DNA of 64,000 nucleotides from Corynebacterium sp. ES2730-CONJ (GCF_024834055.1 NZ_JANUXZ010000001.1:1-64000); one strand, 5' to 3'; counted from the stretch's first letter, positions 1 to 9,741 are shown. Numbers and translations are program-made. The notes: generated by a model from the letters alone, not told the origin.

Positions 1-116
1 GTCGGTGGTTATTGCGTCAGGGGTACGCCCGGTCCCATTCCGAACCCGGAAGCTAAGCCTGGTAGCGCTGATGGTACTGCAAACGGGAGTTTGTGGGAGA
101 GTAAGTCACCGCCGAC
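1..116 (+). rRNA. rrf: 5S ribosomal RNA
   Basis: The first ten bases pair with the last ten (GTCGGTGGTT with the CACCGCCGAC end) to make helix I of 5S rRNA. Between them lie the conserved 5S core CCCATTCCGAACCCGGAAG and the GGTACTGCAAACGGGAG segment. The length of about 116 nt is normal for an actinobacterium. The 5' end may lie a base or so before the window, so the 23S gene should sit just upstream. Confidence 0.95.
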
Positions 117-140
117 CTAAAACTTAACAGTGAACAATAG

Positions 141-200
141 AAAGCGTGACGTGTTGAATGCTAAGGAATAGCCCTTAATATTCAATACGTCACGCTTTTT
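141..200 (+). terminator. rRNA operon terminator
   Basis: A long, almost perfect hairpin: AAAGCGTGACGT pairs with ACGTCACGCTTT, the stem continues through TTGAAT/ATTCAA, and a run of T follows. It lies just after the 5S gene, as expected for an intrinsic terminator ending the rRNA transcript. Confidence 0.92.
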
Positions 201-211
201 GTATGTAGAAA

Positions 212-1225
212 ATGGATATCATGACTCAACACAATGACTCTTCAAGAAACTCCCGGAGGCCCGGATCTGGTCGACAAGACAACGGCCATCGCAGTGGAGC
301 GCCGCGTCGGAGCACTCCGCAGCGCAGATGGTCACGCGACGAAGAGGGGCGAGGTAGGCCCCGTGACGAGGATAGGCGCGGTCGAGACGACGAACGCCGC
401 CGGAGTAATGACCGTCGAGACCGCGGCGGTGATAGGCACAGCGAGGATGATAGGCGTGGTGGCGGCGATCGTCGTCACGCTAATCGCGCAGGCGCCTCTC
501 GCCCTGAGAAGCGGAGTTTTCACGCGCAGCGCCCCGGCTATCGCGAGGAGCGCATTAATAAGCGCATCAATGAGCCGCAGATCCCCAGCGACCTTGACAC
601 GTCCGTTCTGGACCCAATGATTGTGCAAGATCTCAAGGTGCTATCGAAAGATAACGCAGATGCTGTGGCCAAGCACTTGGTTATGGCCGTCACATGGCTC
701 GCAGATGACCCCAAATTGGCGCTATCTCACGCCCGCGCAGCTAAAGATCGGGCGGGTCGAATCGCGGTCGTGCGGGAAACCTGCGGCATAGTTGCCTATC
801 ATGCCGGCGAGTGGAAGGAAGCCCTGTCTGAGCTTCGTGCGGCACGACGGATGTCAGCCGGACCCGGATTGGTCGCAGTTATGGCAGATTGCGAGCGCGG
901 ACTGGGGCGTCCAGCTAAAGCAATTGAGCTGGCACGCGAGGAGCATGAGGGGTTGGATCGGGCTTCCCAGATTGAGCTCGCCATCGTGGTAGCCGGAGCT
1001 CGTAGCGATCTCGGTCAGATTGATTCTGCTGTCACAACCTTGCAACAGGAAAATCCCGATCCGCGACAGATCGACCCTGCCTATGCCCGTCTGTCCTATG
1101 CCTATGCCGATGCTTTAGCTCAGGTGGGACGTACCGAGGAAGCGATAGAGTGGTTCAGCCACGCCGATAAACAAGATGTCGATCGTCTTCTCGATGCCGA
1201 TGAGAGATTGCGAGAGCTATCCTAG
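212..1225 (+). CDS. TPR-repeat protein with Arg/Asp/Gly-rich N-terminal tail
   Basis: A 337-residue protein. Residues about 10-115 are a low-complexity, highly charged tail rich in Arg, Asp and Gly and probably disordered. Residues about 120-337 are helical and resemble tetratricopeptide repeats (for example the segment ending YARLSYAYADALAQVGRTEEA). It holds the place of Rv1691 in M. tuberculosis, directly upstream of the HAD phosphatase, so it is a conserved but poorly characterised actinobacterial protein. The tail could bind nucleic acid, but that is only a guess from its charge. An ATG at 221 is an alternative start; neither start has a strong ribosome binding site. It is probably the first gene of a long operon. 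Confidence 0.8.
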   Translation: MDIMTQHNDSSRNSRRPGSGRQDNGHRSGAPRRSTPQRRWSRDEEGRGRPRDEDRRGRDDERRRSNDRRDRGGDRHSEDDRRGGGDRRHANRAGASRPEKRSFHAQRPGYREERINKRINEPQIPSDLDTSVLDPMIVQDLKVLSKDNADAVAKHLVMAVTWLADDPKLALSHARAAKDRAGRIAVVRETCGIVAYHAGEWKEALSELRAARRMSAGPGLVAVMADCERGLGRPAKAIELAREEHEGLDRASQIELAIVVAGARSDLGQIDSAVTTLQQENPDPRQIDPAYARLSYAYADALAQVGRTEEAIEWFSHADKQDVDRLLDADERLRELS

Positions 1226-1238
1226 TAATATAGTGCGC

Positions 1239-2231
1239 ATGACGAAATGCGCCCTCGATCATTACGACAGCCTACTGCTCGACCTGGACGGAACCGTCTG
1301 GGAGGGCGGTAGGCTTCTCCCTTATGTTGAGAATGTGATCAACGAGACCACAGTGCCGGTTATGTATATTACGAACAACGCCTCCAGGCACCCCAGTACG
1401 GTTGCCTCCCTGCTTTCTAAGATGGGTGTTCCCACGGGTACGGAGCAGATTCTTACCTCCGCCCAAGCAGCGGTGGAGATGGCGGCTGATCACCTACAAC
1501 CTGGTGATTCCGTTTATGTGTTGGGAACGGATTCCTTCAAGGACTTGGCCACCACAGCTGGATATATAGTTGTCGATTCCGCCGACGATAACCCTAAAGC
1601 CGTCCTGCACGGCCACAATCCTCAAACTGGTTGGGCTCAATTATCCGAAGCGGCCTTAGCAATCGCACAGGGCGCTAAGTATTTTGCTTCCAATTTGGAC
1701 TCGACCCTCCCCATGGAGCGGGGGCTGATGGTGGGTAATGGATCGATGATCCAAGCCGTCGTTCACGCGACTGGCATCGCTCCCACGTCCGCGGGCAAGC
1801 CGGAGCCTGCTATGTTCTATTCCGCCGCGGCCAAGCTCTCATCTAAGCGTCCTTTGGGCGTAGGCGATCGCCTCAATACCGATATCGCTGGCGGAGTGGC
1901 TGCGGGTTTTGACACTCTCCACGTACTTACTGGCGTCTCTAAACATTTCGCACTTCTGCGAGCACCTCAGCACGAGCGCCCTACATATATCGCTCGGGAT
2001 TTCAGCGACGTCCGGCAACCGCTGGAAACGCTGAAGCCAGGGGCGCAAGGCGGTTTCGTGGCCCATTGGGACGGTGATCATATCGTGCTGTCCGGTGGAG
2101 ATTCTGAGTCGCGTCCTGATCAAGCGTTGCGTACTGTCCTTCAACTCGCCTGGCACCAAGAGTCAGCCTTCTCTGGAAGTATAAGTGTCAAGGGTGAGAG
2201 CGCAGCCAAGGCAGTGGATCAGTGGCAATAG
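1239..2231 (+). CDS. HAD-IIA family phosphatase
   Basis: A 330-residue haloacid-dehalogenase hydrolase of subfamily IIA. Motif I is DLDGTVW near residues 15-21 (the first Asp is the nucleophile), motif II is YITNNASRHP, a Lys loop sits in SAGKPEP, and motif III/IV is GDRLNTDIAGG. The orthologue by position, Rv1692, is described as a glycerol-3-phosphate phosphatase, so polyol-phosphate dephosphorylation in the cytoplasm is the likely role. The ATG at 1239 is preferred because it lies 13 nt after the previous stop and puts motif I at the normal distance; GTG 1233 and the overlapping ATG 1176 are less likely. The C-terminus has an extra region of about 50 residues. Confidence 0.85.
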   Translation: MTKCALDHYDSLLLDLDGTVWEGGRLLPYVENVINETTVPVMYITNNASRHPSTVASLLSKMGVPTGTEQILTSAQAAVEMAADHLQPGDSVYVLGTDSFKDLATTAGYIVVDSADDNPKAVLHGHNPQTGWAQLSEAALAIAQGAKYFASNLDSTLPMERGLMVGNGSMIQAVVHATGIAPTSAGKPEPAMFYSAAAKLSSKRPLGVGDRLNTDIAGGVAAGFDTLHVLTGVSKHFALLRAPQHERPTYIARDFSDVRQPLETLKPGAQGGFVAHWDGDHIVLSGGDSESRPDQALRTVLQLAWHQESAFSGSISVKGESAAKAVDQWQ

Positions 2232-2236
2232 CGAAG

Positions 2237-2389
2237 ATGCCAAAACCCGGTCCGGAGAGCACCTCAATCGACCCCAATGAACTCAAGCGCACGGTTGTCG
2301 ACGTTTTGGCTCGTCCTACTGCTAGCCTAGATGATGAGTACGAAGTCTTAAACGCCGCCCATGAATTACTTCATCGGGCCTTGCAATAA
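2237..2389 (+). CDS. Small conserved protein (Rv1693-like)
   Basis: A 50-codon frame starting at ATG 2237, five bases after the phosphatase stop and ending 14 bases before tlyA. The product is hydrophilic, acidic and probably helical (…DDEYEVLNAAHELLHRAL). A small gene of similar length, Rv1693, occupies exactly this position in mycobacteria, which is the main support. Function is unknown. It is co-transcribed with its neighbours; the AAGGGGG at its end is the ribosome binding site of tlyA. Confidence 0.75.
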   Translation: MPKPGPESTSIDPNELKRTVVDVLARPTASLDDEYEVLNAAHELLHRALQ

Positions 2390-2403
2390 GGGGGCGAGAA
2401 CTC

Positions 2404-3228
2404 GTGGCCGTAAACAGAAAACGTTTAGATGCAGAGCTCGTCCGGAGGAAAATCGCTCGATCGCGCGAGCATGCCGTCGACATGATTCGCGAACAGCGCG
2501 TCTTTGTGGCGGGAATACTCGCACTCAAACCGGCAACTCAGGTCGACCCCGATATCTCGATTCGAGTCGTCGGCAGTCAGTTGGATACCTGGGCTTCGCG
2601 CGGAGCCCATAAGCTGCTCGGGGCATTAGAAGCTTTCGAGCCTTTAGGCCTCGATCTTAAAGGGAAAAAGGTTCTCGACGCTGGAGCCTCCACCGGAGGG
2701 TTCACCGACGTGGTGCTGCGTCGGGGCGCCGCCGAAGTTGTGGCCTGCGACGTAGGGTACGGACAACTCGTGTGGCGCTTGCAAAATGACGCTCGCGTGC
2801 GAGTTTTAGATCGCACGAATATTCGACACCTCACACCCGAGATGTGTGGAGGTCTCTGCGAGGCAATGGTAGGAGATCTTTCTTTTATTTCCCTCACTCT
2901 CACACTACCCCCCATTATTGAGTGCTTAACTATGGGCGCAGATTTACTTCCTATGGTCAAGCCCCAATTTGAGGTCGGTAAAGAACGACTAGGGAACGGC
3001 GGCGTAGTGCGCAGTAGAGAGCTGCGAGCAGAGGTTACCCGCGATATCGCGTTATTTGCTCAAAGTGTAGGGTGCTCGGTAAACGCCGTCGTGGCATCGC
3101 CACTACCTGGACCATCAGGAAATGTAGAGTATTTCTTGTGGCTACGCAAAGATGGAGCCGCACACCTGCGATCGGAAGACGAGATAACAACGATGGTTCA
3201 GCAAGCCGTATTAGAGGGGCCACAGTGA
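2404..3228 (+). CDS. tlyA: TlyA family rRNA 2'-O-methyltransferase
   Basis: A 274-residue protein with an N-terminal S4 RNA-binding domain (residues about 3-60, RLDAELVRRKIARSREHA) and an FtsJ-type SAM methyltransferase domain with motif LDAGASTGGFTDVVL and the later MVKPQFEVGKE segment. TlyA 2'-O-methylates rRNA nucleotides near the subunit interface and is needed for capreomycin sensitivity in mycobacteria; older annotations call it haemolysin A. The GTG start is set by an AAGGGGG ribosome binding site. Its TGA stop overlaps the GTG start of the NAD kinase by four bases, so translation is coupled. Confidence 0.92.
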   Translation: MAVNRKRLDAELVRRKIARSREHAVDMIREQRVFVAGILALKPATQVDPDISIRVVGSQLDTWASRGAHKLLGALEAFEPLGLDLKGKKVLDAGASTGGFTDVVLRRGAAEVVACDVGYGQLVWRLQNDARVRVLDRTNIRHLTPEMCGGLCEAMVGDLSFISLTLTLPPIIECLTMGADLLPMVKPQFEVGKERLGNGGVVRSRELRAEVTRDIALFAQSVGCSVNAVVASPLPGPSGNVEYFLWLRKDGAAHLRSEDEITTMVQQAVLEGPQ

Positions 3229-4145
3229 CCCACCAGCCCACTAGTGTACTCCTCGTACCCCACGCCGGCCGTGCCGCCAATATCAACTCTGCTGCTGTTG
3301 CAGCGCGTATGATGCGTGAGGCAGGAATAGCTGTCAGGATTCTCATTAACCCCGAGAATAAAACCATTGCCAGTCACCCTGTTCTCAGGAAATTTCCCAG
3401 TGTTACTCACGGTCCCGGCGCTGTGGAAGGCATTGACCTCGTCTTCGTTACGGGTGGCGATGGCACGTTCTTGCGGGCTGCTGATCTCGCTTATTTCGCT
3501 CAATTGCCAGTTCTAGGCATCAATTTAGGCCATATCGGCTTCCTCGCAGAGTGGGAAAAAGACTCGCTAGAAGAAGCAGTCCTAAGGGTCATCTCCGGAG
3601 ATTACCGGATTGAAGAGCGAATGACCCTCAATATCTCGGCTCTGGGCCCGGCAGGTGAACCTCTCGGTTCCGGCTGGGCTCTTAATGAGCTCAGCGTTGA
3701 GAACCAAACTCGAACTGGGGTACTCGACGCCATCCTTGATATTGACGGGCGGCCGGTTAGTTCTTATGGCTGCGATGGAATCATCGTTTCTACCCCCACT
3801 GGTTCAACCGCCTATGCATTTTCAGCCGGTGGCCCAGTGCTTTGGCCGGAACTTGATGCCATCCTTGTTGTACCCAATAACGCCCACGCGCTATTCACAA
3901 AACCACTGGTGGTGGCCCCAGGGTCGACGGTCGCAATTGAATCGAGTGCATCAAGCCATCCCGCCTACGCCGTGATGGACGGATTCCGCACCATTGAATT
4001 ACCCCCGGGATTCCGTGTTGAAATCAGACGCGGTCAACAAGGCATCCAGTGGGTACGGTTGGATGATCGTCCCTTTACCGATCGTTTAGTGAGCAAGTTG
4101 AAGCTACCCACTCAAGGGTGGCGTGGCCCCATTCAAACACGATGA
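3225..4145 (+). CDS. nadK: NAD kinase
   Basis: A 306-residue ATP/polyphosphate-NAD kinase making NADP in the cytoplasm. The diagnostic GGDGTFLRAAD motif, the NELSVEN NAD-binding segment and GCDGIIVSTPTGSTAYAFS are all present in the usual order. The GTG start at 3225 overlaps the tlyA stop, giving a product of normal length; an in-frame start far upstream inside tlyA is rejected. The position matches ppnK/Rv1695. Confidence 0.95.
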   Translation: MTHQPTSVLLVPHAGRAANINSAAVAARMMREAGIAVRILINPENKTIASHPVLRKFPSVTHGPGAVEGIDLVFVTGGDGTFLRAADLAYFAQLPVLGINLGHIGFLAEWEKDSLEEAVLRVISGDYRIEERMTLNISALGPAGEPLGSGWALNELSVENQTRTGVLDAILDIDGRPVSSYGCDGIIVSTPTGSTAYAFSAGGPVLWPELDAILVVPNNAHALFTKPLVVAPGSTVAIESSASSHPAYAVMDGFRTIELPPGFRVEIRRGQQGIQWVRLDDRPFTDRLVSKLKLPTQGWRGPIQTR

Positions 4146-4187
4146 TCATAATCGCATATATGTGCGAATTCTCGGTAGGATAGTTAT

Positions 4188-5915
4188 ATGCTCGCGGATA
4201 TCAGTATTGAAAATCTCGGTGTCATTCCCAAAGCCTCAGTGGAGCTAAGCTCAGGGCTCACCGTTCTCACCGGAGAAACAGGAGCTGGCAAGACTATGCT
4301 CGTTACCGGCCTGCGCCTGCTCACGGGTGGTCGAGCCGATGCGAGCCGAGTGCGTACCGGTTCCAAGCAGGCTGCGGTAGAAGGACATTTCAGCCTCGCT
4401 GGGATTGAAGAGTCTATCTGCGAGCAGGCTCAGCGCGTGGTTGACACAGCTGGAGGGACAAGCGATGAAAATGGCGAATTTATAGTAACCCGAACAGTGA
4501 GCGCTGCTGGTCGTTCTCGAGCATATCTAGGAGGCCGAGCAGTTCCAGCTGCCAATATTTCGGATTTTAGCGCTAATATCCTCACCATTCATGGCCAAAA
4601 CGACCAATTAAGACTGCTTGCTCCCGAACGACAGCTCGAGGCGATCGACAGGTTAGATCCAGCCATCCAGAAGGCGGCCGACGAGTATGCTGAAAAGTAC
4701 AAACAATGGTCCCGTCTCAAAGCGGATCTTAAAATGCGCACTGAGTCGCGGCGCGAATTAGCTCAAGAGGCTGATCGGCTCGACTTTGCTATTGAAGAGA
4801 TCAGAGCCATTGATCCGAGCCCTCATGAAGATCAAGACATTCTCGAGAAAATTAGGCGTTTACAAGACGTAGACGAACTCAGAGAGCATACTGTTGGGGC
4901 ACTGTCAGCGATCGACGGCTCTGGAGAATTCTCCCAGTTTGATACTGAGGAAGTCCAAGGTGCCTCGGATCTGCTCGGGCGAGCGCACACATATTTGAAT
5001 TCCAGTTCTGATCCAGTTCTTAACGAATTGGGGTCGAGGTTGCGGGATATGACAGGCTCGCTGAGCGATATCTCGGCGGAGTTAGGTTCGTACCTGAGTG
5101 CTCTACCAACCGACGACCAGGAGTTGGACAATCTGCTGAAGCGTCAGCAGGATTTAAAAGCACTGACCCGAAAATATGCGCCCGACATTACCGGAGTGCT
5201 GAAATGGTTGGCTAAAGCGGAAGCGAAGCGTCAGACTATCAATATTTCCCCTGACGCCTTAGACGCGCTCAGAGAAGACACCCGTATTGCCGAGCAAAAG
5301 ATGCTGGAGGCAGCGAAAAAGCTGTCCCACAAGCGCGTAAAGGCAGCTGCAACTTTAAGCAAGCAGGTAAGCAATGAGCTCCACGGTCTAGCCATGTCTA
5401 AGGCGGTTTTCAGTGTGCAGATGAGGCGTATAGAACCAGGCAAGACGGGGATCGATGAGGCGGAATTTTTACTTGCAGCTAATAGCGCGGCCGAACCCCG
5501 CCCCTTGGCGTCGTCAGCCTCGGGTGGTGAACTATCTCGCGTCATGCTGGCTCTTGAAGTCATCCTGGCAGCGAGCTCGCACGGTACCACATTAGTTTTC
5601 GACGAGGTCGATGCCGGAGTCGGAGGTCGTGCTGCAGTCGAGATTGGCCGTCGACTCGCCCGCTTGGCTACCCATCACCAAGTGATCGTCGTGACTCACC
5701 TACCCCAGGTAGCAGCCTATGCTGACACCCATATCCACGTGTCGAAAGAAGTAGGCGAGGCCTCAATTGTCTCCGGTATTTCCTCCCTCGATCATAATCA
5801 GCGTATAGAAGAACTGGCGCGAATGCTCGCGGGACTTGAAGATACCGCCACTGGGCGTGCCCATGCTCGTGAGCTACTCGAAAAGGCCCAAGATGAAGTG
5901 CGCATGATGCGCTAG
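4188..5915 (+). CDS. recN: DNA repair protein RecN
   Basis: A 575-residue SMC-like ATPase of double-strand-break repair. Walker A is GETGAGKT near residue 30, a long coiled-coil-forming middle (about 150-370) follows, then the ABC signature ASGGELSRVMLALE and Walker B TTLVFDEVDAGVGG. The ATG at 4188 has an AGGA-type ribosome binding site (GGTAGGA). The 42-nt gap after nadK may contain a weak promoter, but the gene order is the conserved tlyA-ppnK-recN one. Everything needed for activity appears intact. Confidence 0.95.
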   Translation: MLADISIENLGVIPKASVELSSGLTVLTGETGAGKTMLVTGLRLLTGGRADASRVRTGSKQAAVEGHFSLAGIEESICEQAQRVVDTAGGTSDENGEFIVTRTVSAAGRSRAYLGGRAVPAANISDFSANILTIHGQNDQLRLLAPERQLEAIDRLDPAIQKAADEYAEKYKQWSRLKADLKMRTESRRELAQEADRLDFAIEEIRAIDPSPHEDQDILEKIRRLQDVDELREHTVGALSAIDGSGEFSQFDTEEVQGASDLLGRAHTYLNSSSDPVLNELGSRLRDMTGSLSDISAELGSYLSALPTDDQELDNLLKRQQDLKALTRKYAPDITGVLKWLAKAEAKRQTINISPDALDALREDTRIAEQKMLEAAKKLSHKRVKAAATLSKQVSNELHGLAMSKAVFSVQMRRIEPGKTGIDEAEFLLAANSAAEPRPLASSASGGELSRVMLALEVILAASSHGTTLVFDEVDAGVGGRAAVEIGRRLARLATHHQVIVVTHLPQVAAYADTHIHVSKEVGEASIVSGISSLDHNQRIEELARMLAGLEDTATGRAHARELLEKAQDEVRMMR

Positions 5916-5995
5916 AGAAGCATCAAGGGAATTTTTAGGACTTTTTGCTGCGTGGCTCACCCTATTGGGCATCGAAAAGAGCAAAGATTGAGCGC

Positions 5996-7186
5996 ATGGG
6001 TTTATTCTCTCATTCCTCAGACCTTCCCGGACTCCAGGGAGCTACACGCGATCTATCCATCCACGGCAAGGGTTTTAAGCGCTTGCGTGAGGGTGATATC
6101 GCGGTTATCGATGTCGCTGATATCTCTCGCAGCTTGGCGCAGCGTCTCATCGATGTGAAACCAGCTGCGGTTATCAATTCCCAGCGTTTCAGTACAGGCG
6201 CGATTCCTAACTTCGGCCCGCAGTTATTGCTCGACAGCGGAATTATGCTGGTGGAAGCTACTGGAGCCGGAATCTGGGAGAATCTTAAAGATGGCAAGAA
6301 GGCACGTCTCACCGATGACGGCAAATTATATTACGGTGAGCGGCTCATCGCAGCCGGCGTTCCTATGACTATGACTGCAGCTAGTGTGCTTTTCGCCGAT
6401 GCGCAGCAGAATTTGCTGGACTCTATGAATGCCTACTTTGGTAATACCATCGAATTTATCAATTCCGAATCCCCTTTGCTGATTGATGGTTTGGGTATAC
6501 CCGAGGTGGGGCGCGAGATGTGGGGGCGAAAAGCTCTCGTTGTCAGCCCTGGCATAGGGGCCGCAGAGCAACTAGCTAGCCTGAAGTTCTTTATCCGAGA
6601 ATATGAGCCGGTTATTATCGCTGTCGATCAAGCCGCGGATATTTTGGTCAACCATGGATATACCCCGGAATATATAGTTGGCGATCCACTGGTCGTGGGT
6701 AACGAGGCGCTGCGCTGCGGAGCGCGGGTTATTTTGCCAGCTGATCCTGACGGGCATGCAGTTGGTCTAGAGCGGATACAAGACCTCGGTATCGGTGCAA
6801 TGACCTTCCCCTCCGCTGTGGATAGCTCTACTGATCTCGCTCTTCTTCTGGCCGATTATCACGGCGCAGAGCTCGTGGTGAGCGCCGGTTCCTCGTTTAG
6901 TCTTGATGGGCTTTTTGCCCAAGCTGCCAGCGCCAATCCCGCTCAGTTATTAACGCGCGCCAAATTGGGACCCAAGCTTGTCGACGCTACGGCGATATCG
7001 AGTCTGTACTCGGTCAGTGGTGGCTCGCGTTTGGGCTGGTTGTGGGCTCTGCTGGCGTTTCTCGTTTTCGCAGCTACTGTCATTGTGATCGCAGGATTCG
7101 GCGGTGATGCGTCCTTTACGGATAATCTCGTAAACACATGGAATAATATCGCCCTTTCCTTCCAAAACCTCGTGAAAGGACAGTAG
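5996..7186 (+). CDS. steA: SteA-like cytokinesis protein (Rv1697 family)
   Basis: A 396-residue protein with a cytoplasmic thiamin-pyrophosphokinase-like domain and one C-terminal transmembrane helix (about residues 345-365, WLWALLAFLVFAATVIVIAG). Segments such as NTIEFINSESPLLIDGLGIP and LERIQDLGIGAMTFP are the hallmarks of the Rv1697/SteA family. In Corynebacterium SteA pairs with SteB to link the divisome to septal cell-wall hydrolysis. The ATG at 5996 gives a length like the family; TTG 5945, preceded by AGGA, would add 17 residues and cannot be excluded. The steB gene follows after two bases. Confidence 0.85.
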   Translation: MGLFSHSSDLPGLQGATRDLSIHGKGFKRLREGDIAVIDVADISRSLAQRLIDVKPAAVINSQRFSTGAIPNFGPQLLLDSGIMLVEATGAGIWENLKDGKKARLTDDGKLYYGERLIAAGVPMTMTAASVLFADAQQNLLDSMNAYFGNTIEFINSESPLLIDGLGIPEVGREMWGRKALVVSPGIGAAEQLASLKFFIREYEPVIIAVDQAADILVNHGYTPEYIVGDPLVVGNEALRCGARVILPADPDGHAVGLERIQDLGIGAMTFPSAVDSSTDLALLLADYHGAELVVSAGSSFSLDGLFAQAASANPAQLLTRAKLGPKLVDATAISSLYSVSGGSRLGWLWALLAFLVFAATVIVIAGFGGDASFTDNLVNTWNNIALSFQNLVKGQ

Positions 7187-7188
7187 AG

Positions 7189-8148
7189 ATGAAAACTGGT
7201 CGCGGACACGCTGTTTTAACTGGTATCTGGTTGGGTCTTGCAGGCGGAGTCTGCCTGGGTACCTATATATTGGCCCCCCATCTCCCAGCAGGCAGTGCAA
7301 TACGGGTAGGTTCCATTGCAGCCGAACGGGATGCTGCACGTGAGGATGTCGCTATAGCTCAGGCTCAATCGAAGAGTGCCGATGCCATTATCGACAATAT
7401 CTCAGCCGCAGCGGTGCGAGAAGCACTTATTGATCGCGGAGTCCTGATACTAGCTACTGCCGAAGCCGATAAAGCCGATGTGGAAGCAATGCGCGCCCTG
7501 CTGGATCAGGCCGGAGCTGGTAATTCTGGCACAATCTATTTCACCGAGAAATTCTTTGATCAAGCTGGAGCTGACAGTTTAAAAAACACCGTAACTCTCA
7601 CTCTTCCCGCTGGTGCTCAACTGAGTGTCGATAAACTTGATCCCGGCACCCATGCAGGGGAGTCCTTGGGATCGACTCTGATGTTCGAGCCCGTTAGGGA
7701 GGGAACTGAGGAGCAGAAGCCTCAAGCAAGCCCGGAGGAACGCGCGATCGTCTTGGGTGCGCTTAAGGAGGCCGGTTTTATTAATTATGAGGACGGCAGC
7801 ATCTCACCAGCGCACGTCGCTGTCCTCCTAACGGGGGATAATCCTGGCTCTACCGATGATAATTTCACGGTGACTACTCAGGCGGCTTTTGCCGAAGCTA
7901 TTGATGCCCGTGCGGGAGGTCTGGTTGTGGCTGGCCGGGTGCACGCTGCGAGCGACACTGGTTTAATTGGGGTTCTAAGGTCTAATCCGAGCACGCGCTC
8001 TGCAGTCTCAACGGTCGATTCCATCGACCGAACATGGGCCAAGATCGCGACTGTCCTAGCGCTGAAGGAGCAGCTGCGTGGTTCCTCTGGCGCATATGGT
8101 GCAGCCGCTAGTGCCGACGCAGCTTCACCAGCACCGCGCATAGGATAA
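7189..8148 (+). CDS. steB: SteB-like membrane-anchored protein (Rv1698/MctB family)
   Basis: A 319-residue protein with an N-terminal transmembrane anchor (about residues 8-30), a short coiled-coil-like stretch (about 40-65) and an extracytoplasmic alpha/beta domain. It is the family described both as SteB (partner of SteA in cytokinesis) and as the mycobacterial MctB copper-transport/outer-membrane protein. In an organism without evident mycolic acids the SteB role is the better guess. The ribosome binding site is AAAGGACAG. Its TAA overlaps the ATG of the Nudix gene by one base. In mycobacteria pyrG comes next; here it is absent. Confidence 0.82.
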   Translation: MKTGRGHAVLTGIWLGLAGGVCLGTYILAPHLPAGSAIRVGSIAAERDAAREDVAIAQAQSKSADAIIDNISAAAVREALIDRGVLILATAEADKADVEAMRALLDQAGAGNSGTIYFTEKFFDQAGADSLKNTVTLTLPAGAQLSVDKLDPGTHAGESLGSTLMFEPVREGTEEQKPQASPEERAIVLGALKEAGFINYEDGSISPAHVAVLLTGDNPGSTDDNFTVTTQAAFAEAIDARAGGLVVAGRVHAASDTGLIGVLRSNPSTRSAVSTVDSIDRTWAKIATVLALKEQLRGSSGAYGAAASADAASPAPRIG

Positions 8149-8813
8149 TGACTGCACATCAGTTTACAGTGGTGGGCTCCGAACTACTGGTTGAAGCCCC
8201 TATCATCGCGGTGCGCCGCGATCAAGTCATGATGCCAGGTGACACACTCGCTTATCGTGAGGTCGTTGAGCACTTCGGCGCAGTAGCAGTGGTTGCGCTC
8301 GACAATGACCGCGTTCTCCTCATAAAGCAGTACCGCCGAGCGGTCGATCAGCGCCTATGGGAACTACCAGCTGGACTGTTAGATATCGCAGGGGAAGATC
8401 CCCTTGAGGGGGCACGTCGCGAACTAGCTGAAGAAGCGGGTCTGTCAGCAAACCGGTGGGGGCTACTCTGTGATACGGTGACCAGCCCCGGCTTTTGCGA
8501 TGAGGCGGTGCGCATCTATCAAGCTGAGGAGCTCAGTCTCGTATCTCAACCTGTAGCCCACGACGAAGAGGCCGATATGAGCGTTCTGTGGGTTGATCTT
8601 AACGAGGCTATTGAGATGATTATGAAAGGCGAGATCGTCAATTCAATAGCTATAGTAGGGCTCATGACGGCGTGGCGACTGCGCAGTACTGGTCAGGCCT
8701 TAAGATCTGAGACGAGCGAATTTTCGCTACGCCCAGTGAAACTGGCGCAGCGTCGGCAAGCTATGGGCCTGACCGGTGATATGAAAAAGAAAGACGCACA
8801 AGGTGACCACTAA
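8148..8813 (+). CDS. Nudix hydrolase, ADP-ribose pyrophosphatase-like
   Basis: A 221-residue protein. The Nudix box is clear at about residues 79-102 ([10 protein letters not shown] then [13 protein letters not shown]), preceded by the LWELPAG segment typical of ADP-ribose pyrophosphatases, which split ADP-ribose into AMP and ribose 5-phosphate. It is the positional orthologue of Rv1700. Start and stop overlap both neighbours (TAATG with steB, and 11 bases with xerD), so it is part of a tightly coupled operon. Substrate is assigned by family only. Confidence 0.88.
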   Translation: MTAHQFTVVGSELLVEAPIIAVRRDQVMMPGDTLAYREVVEHFGAVAVVALDNDRVLLIKQYRRAVDQRLWELPAGLLDIAGEDPLEGARRELAEEAGLSANRWGLLCDTVTSPGFCDEAVRIYQAEELSLVSQPVAHDEEADMSVLWVDLNEAIEMIMKGEIVNSIAIVGLMTAWRLRSTGQALRSETSEFSLRPVKLAQRRQAMGLTGDMKKKDAQGDH

Positions 8814-9741
8814 TGCTGAGGCCGCTCAGCAGTGGTTGAGTTATCTAACAGTTGAGCGAGGTCTGAGTGCACACACTCTCAGCAACTACCGCCGCGATGT
8901 GGATCGCTATCTAGGGTGGCTGAGCGCGGCACAGCGCCGTGATCTTAGCGAGGTTACCACCGCCGATATCGAAGCTTATATCTACGATTTGCGCAGCGGA
9001 GCGATTGCGAAGCCACTAGCTGCTGCGTCTGTTGCGCGAGCGTTGGCAGTGGTGCGGGGTTTGCACAAGTTTTGTTTTCTCGAAGGTTTACTCGAGTCCG
9101 ATGTGGCGGCGGAAGTCTCGCCGCCTGCTCAAGGACGTCACCTGCCTGATACACTCTCCATCGCCGAGGTTGAGTCTCTCATTGAAGCTATTCCACACAG
9201 CGAATACGCCTCCATATACGACCTTCGCGATCGCGCACTCGTGGAATTGCTCTACGCAACGGGTGCCCGTATTAGTGAGGTTGTTGCACTTTCGGTTGAC
9301 GATATCTCCGAATCTACTGGGATGCTGAAACTAAAAGGCAAAGGCAGTAAGGAACGCATCGTCCCTATCGGAAGGATGGCACGCGAGGCGATTGAGCACT
9401 ACCTCATCAGGGCGCGACCGGCTTTGGTCCGGGGCAGCGGCCCTGCTCTCTTTCTCAATAAACGCGGAGGTACCTTATCTCGGCAGTCGGCATGGGCGAT
9501 CTTGAAACACGCCGCGAATCGGGCTGGAATTGACAAAGATATTTCGCCGCATACCCTACGGCATAGTTTCGCGACCCATATGTTGCAGTCAGGGGCGGAT
9601 ATTCGAGTGGTGCAAGAACTCTTGGGACACTCCTCGGTCACTACTACCCAGATCTATACTCATGTCACTGTGGAGGACTTACGGCGAGTGTGGAGCAGCT
9701 CTCACCCACGGTCGACTGCACAGAAGAAAAGTCTCAAGTAA
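8803..9741 (+). CDS. xerD: Tyrosine recombinase XerD
   Basis: A 312-residue site-specific recombinase that resolves chromosome dimers at dif together with XerC. The N-terminal SAM-like domain (residues about 1-95) has the usual [21 protein letters not shown]. The catalytic set is visible: Arg in [11 protein letters not shown], Lys in KGKGSKER, His and Arg in [14 protein letters not shown], His in [10 protein letters not shown], and the nucleophile Tyr in QIYTHV. The GTG start overlaps the Nudix gene by 11 bases. The assignment to XerD rather than XerC rests on sequence type and gene position (xerD-parA-scpA). Confidence 0.93.
   Translation: MTTNAEAAQQWLSYLTVERGLSAHTLSNYRRDVDRYLGWLSAAQRRDLSEVTTADIEAYIYDLRSGAIAKPLAAASVARALAVVRGLHKFCFLEGLLESDVAAEVSPPAQGRHLPDTLSIAEVESLIEAIPHSEYASIYDLRDRALVELLYATGARISEVVALSVDDISESTGMLKLKGKGSKERIVPIGRMAREAIEHYLIRARPALVRGSGPALFLNKRGGTLSRQSAWAILKHAANRAGIDKDISPHTLRHSFATHMLQSGADIRVVQELLGHSSVTTTQIYTHVTVEDLRRVWSSSHPRSTAQKKSLK

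Noticed and set aside
234..628. Long frames overlapping the Arg/Asp-rich N-terminus of the first gene
   Set aside because: They come from the skewed base composition of that low-complexity segment and lack ribosome binding sites.
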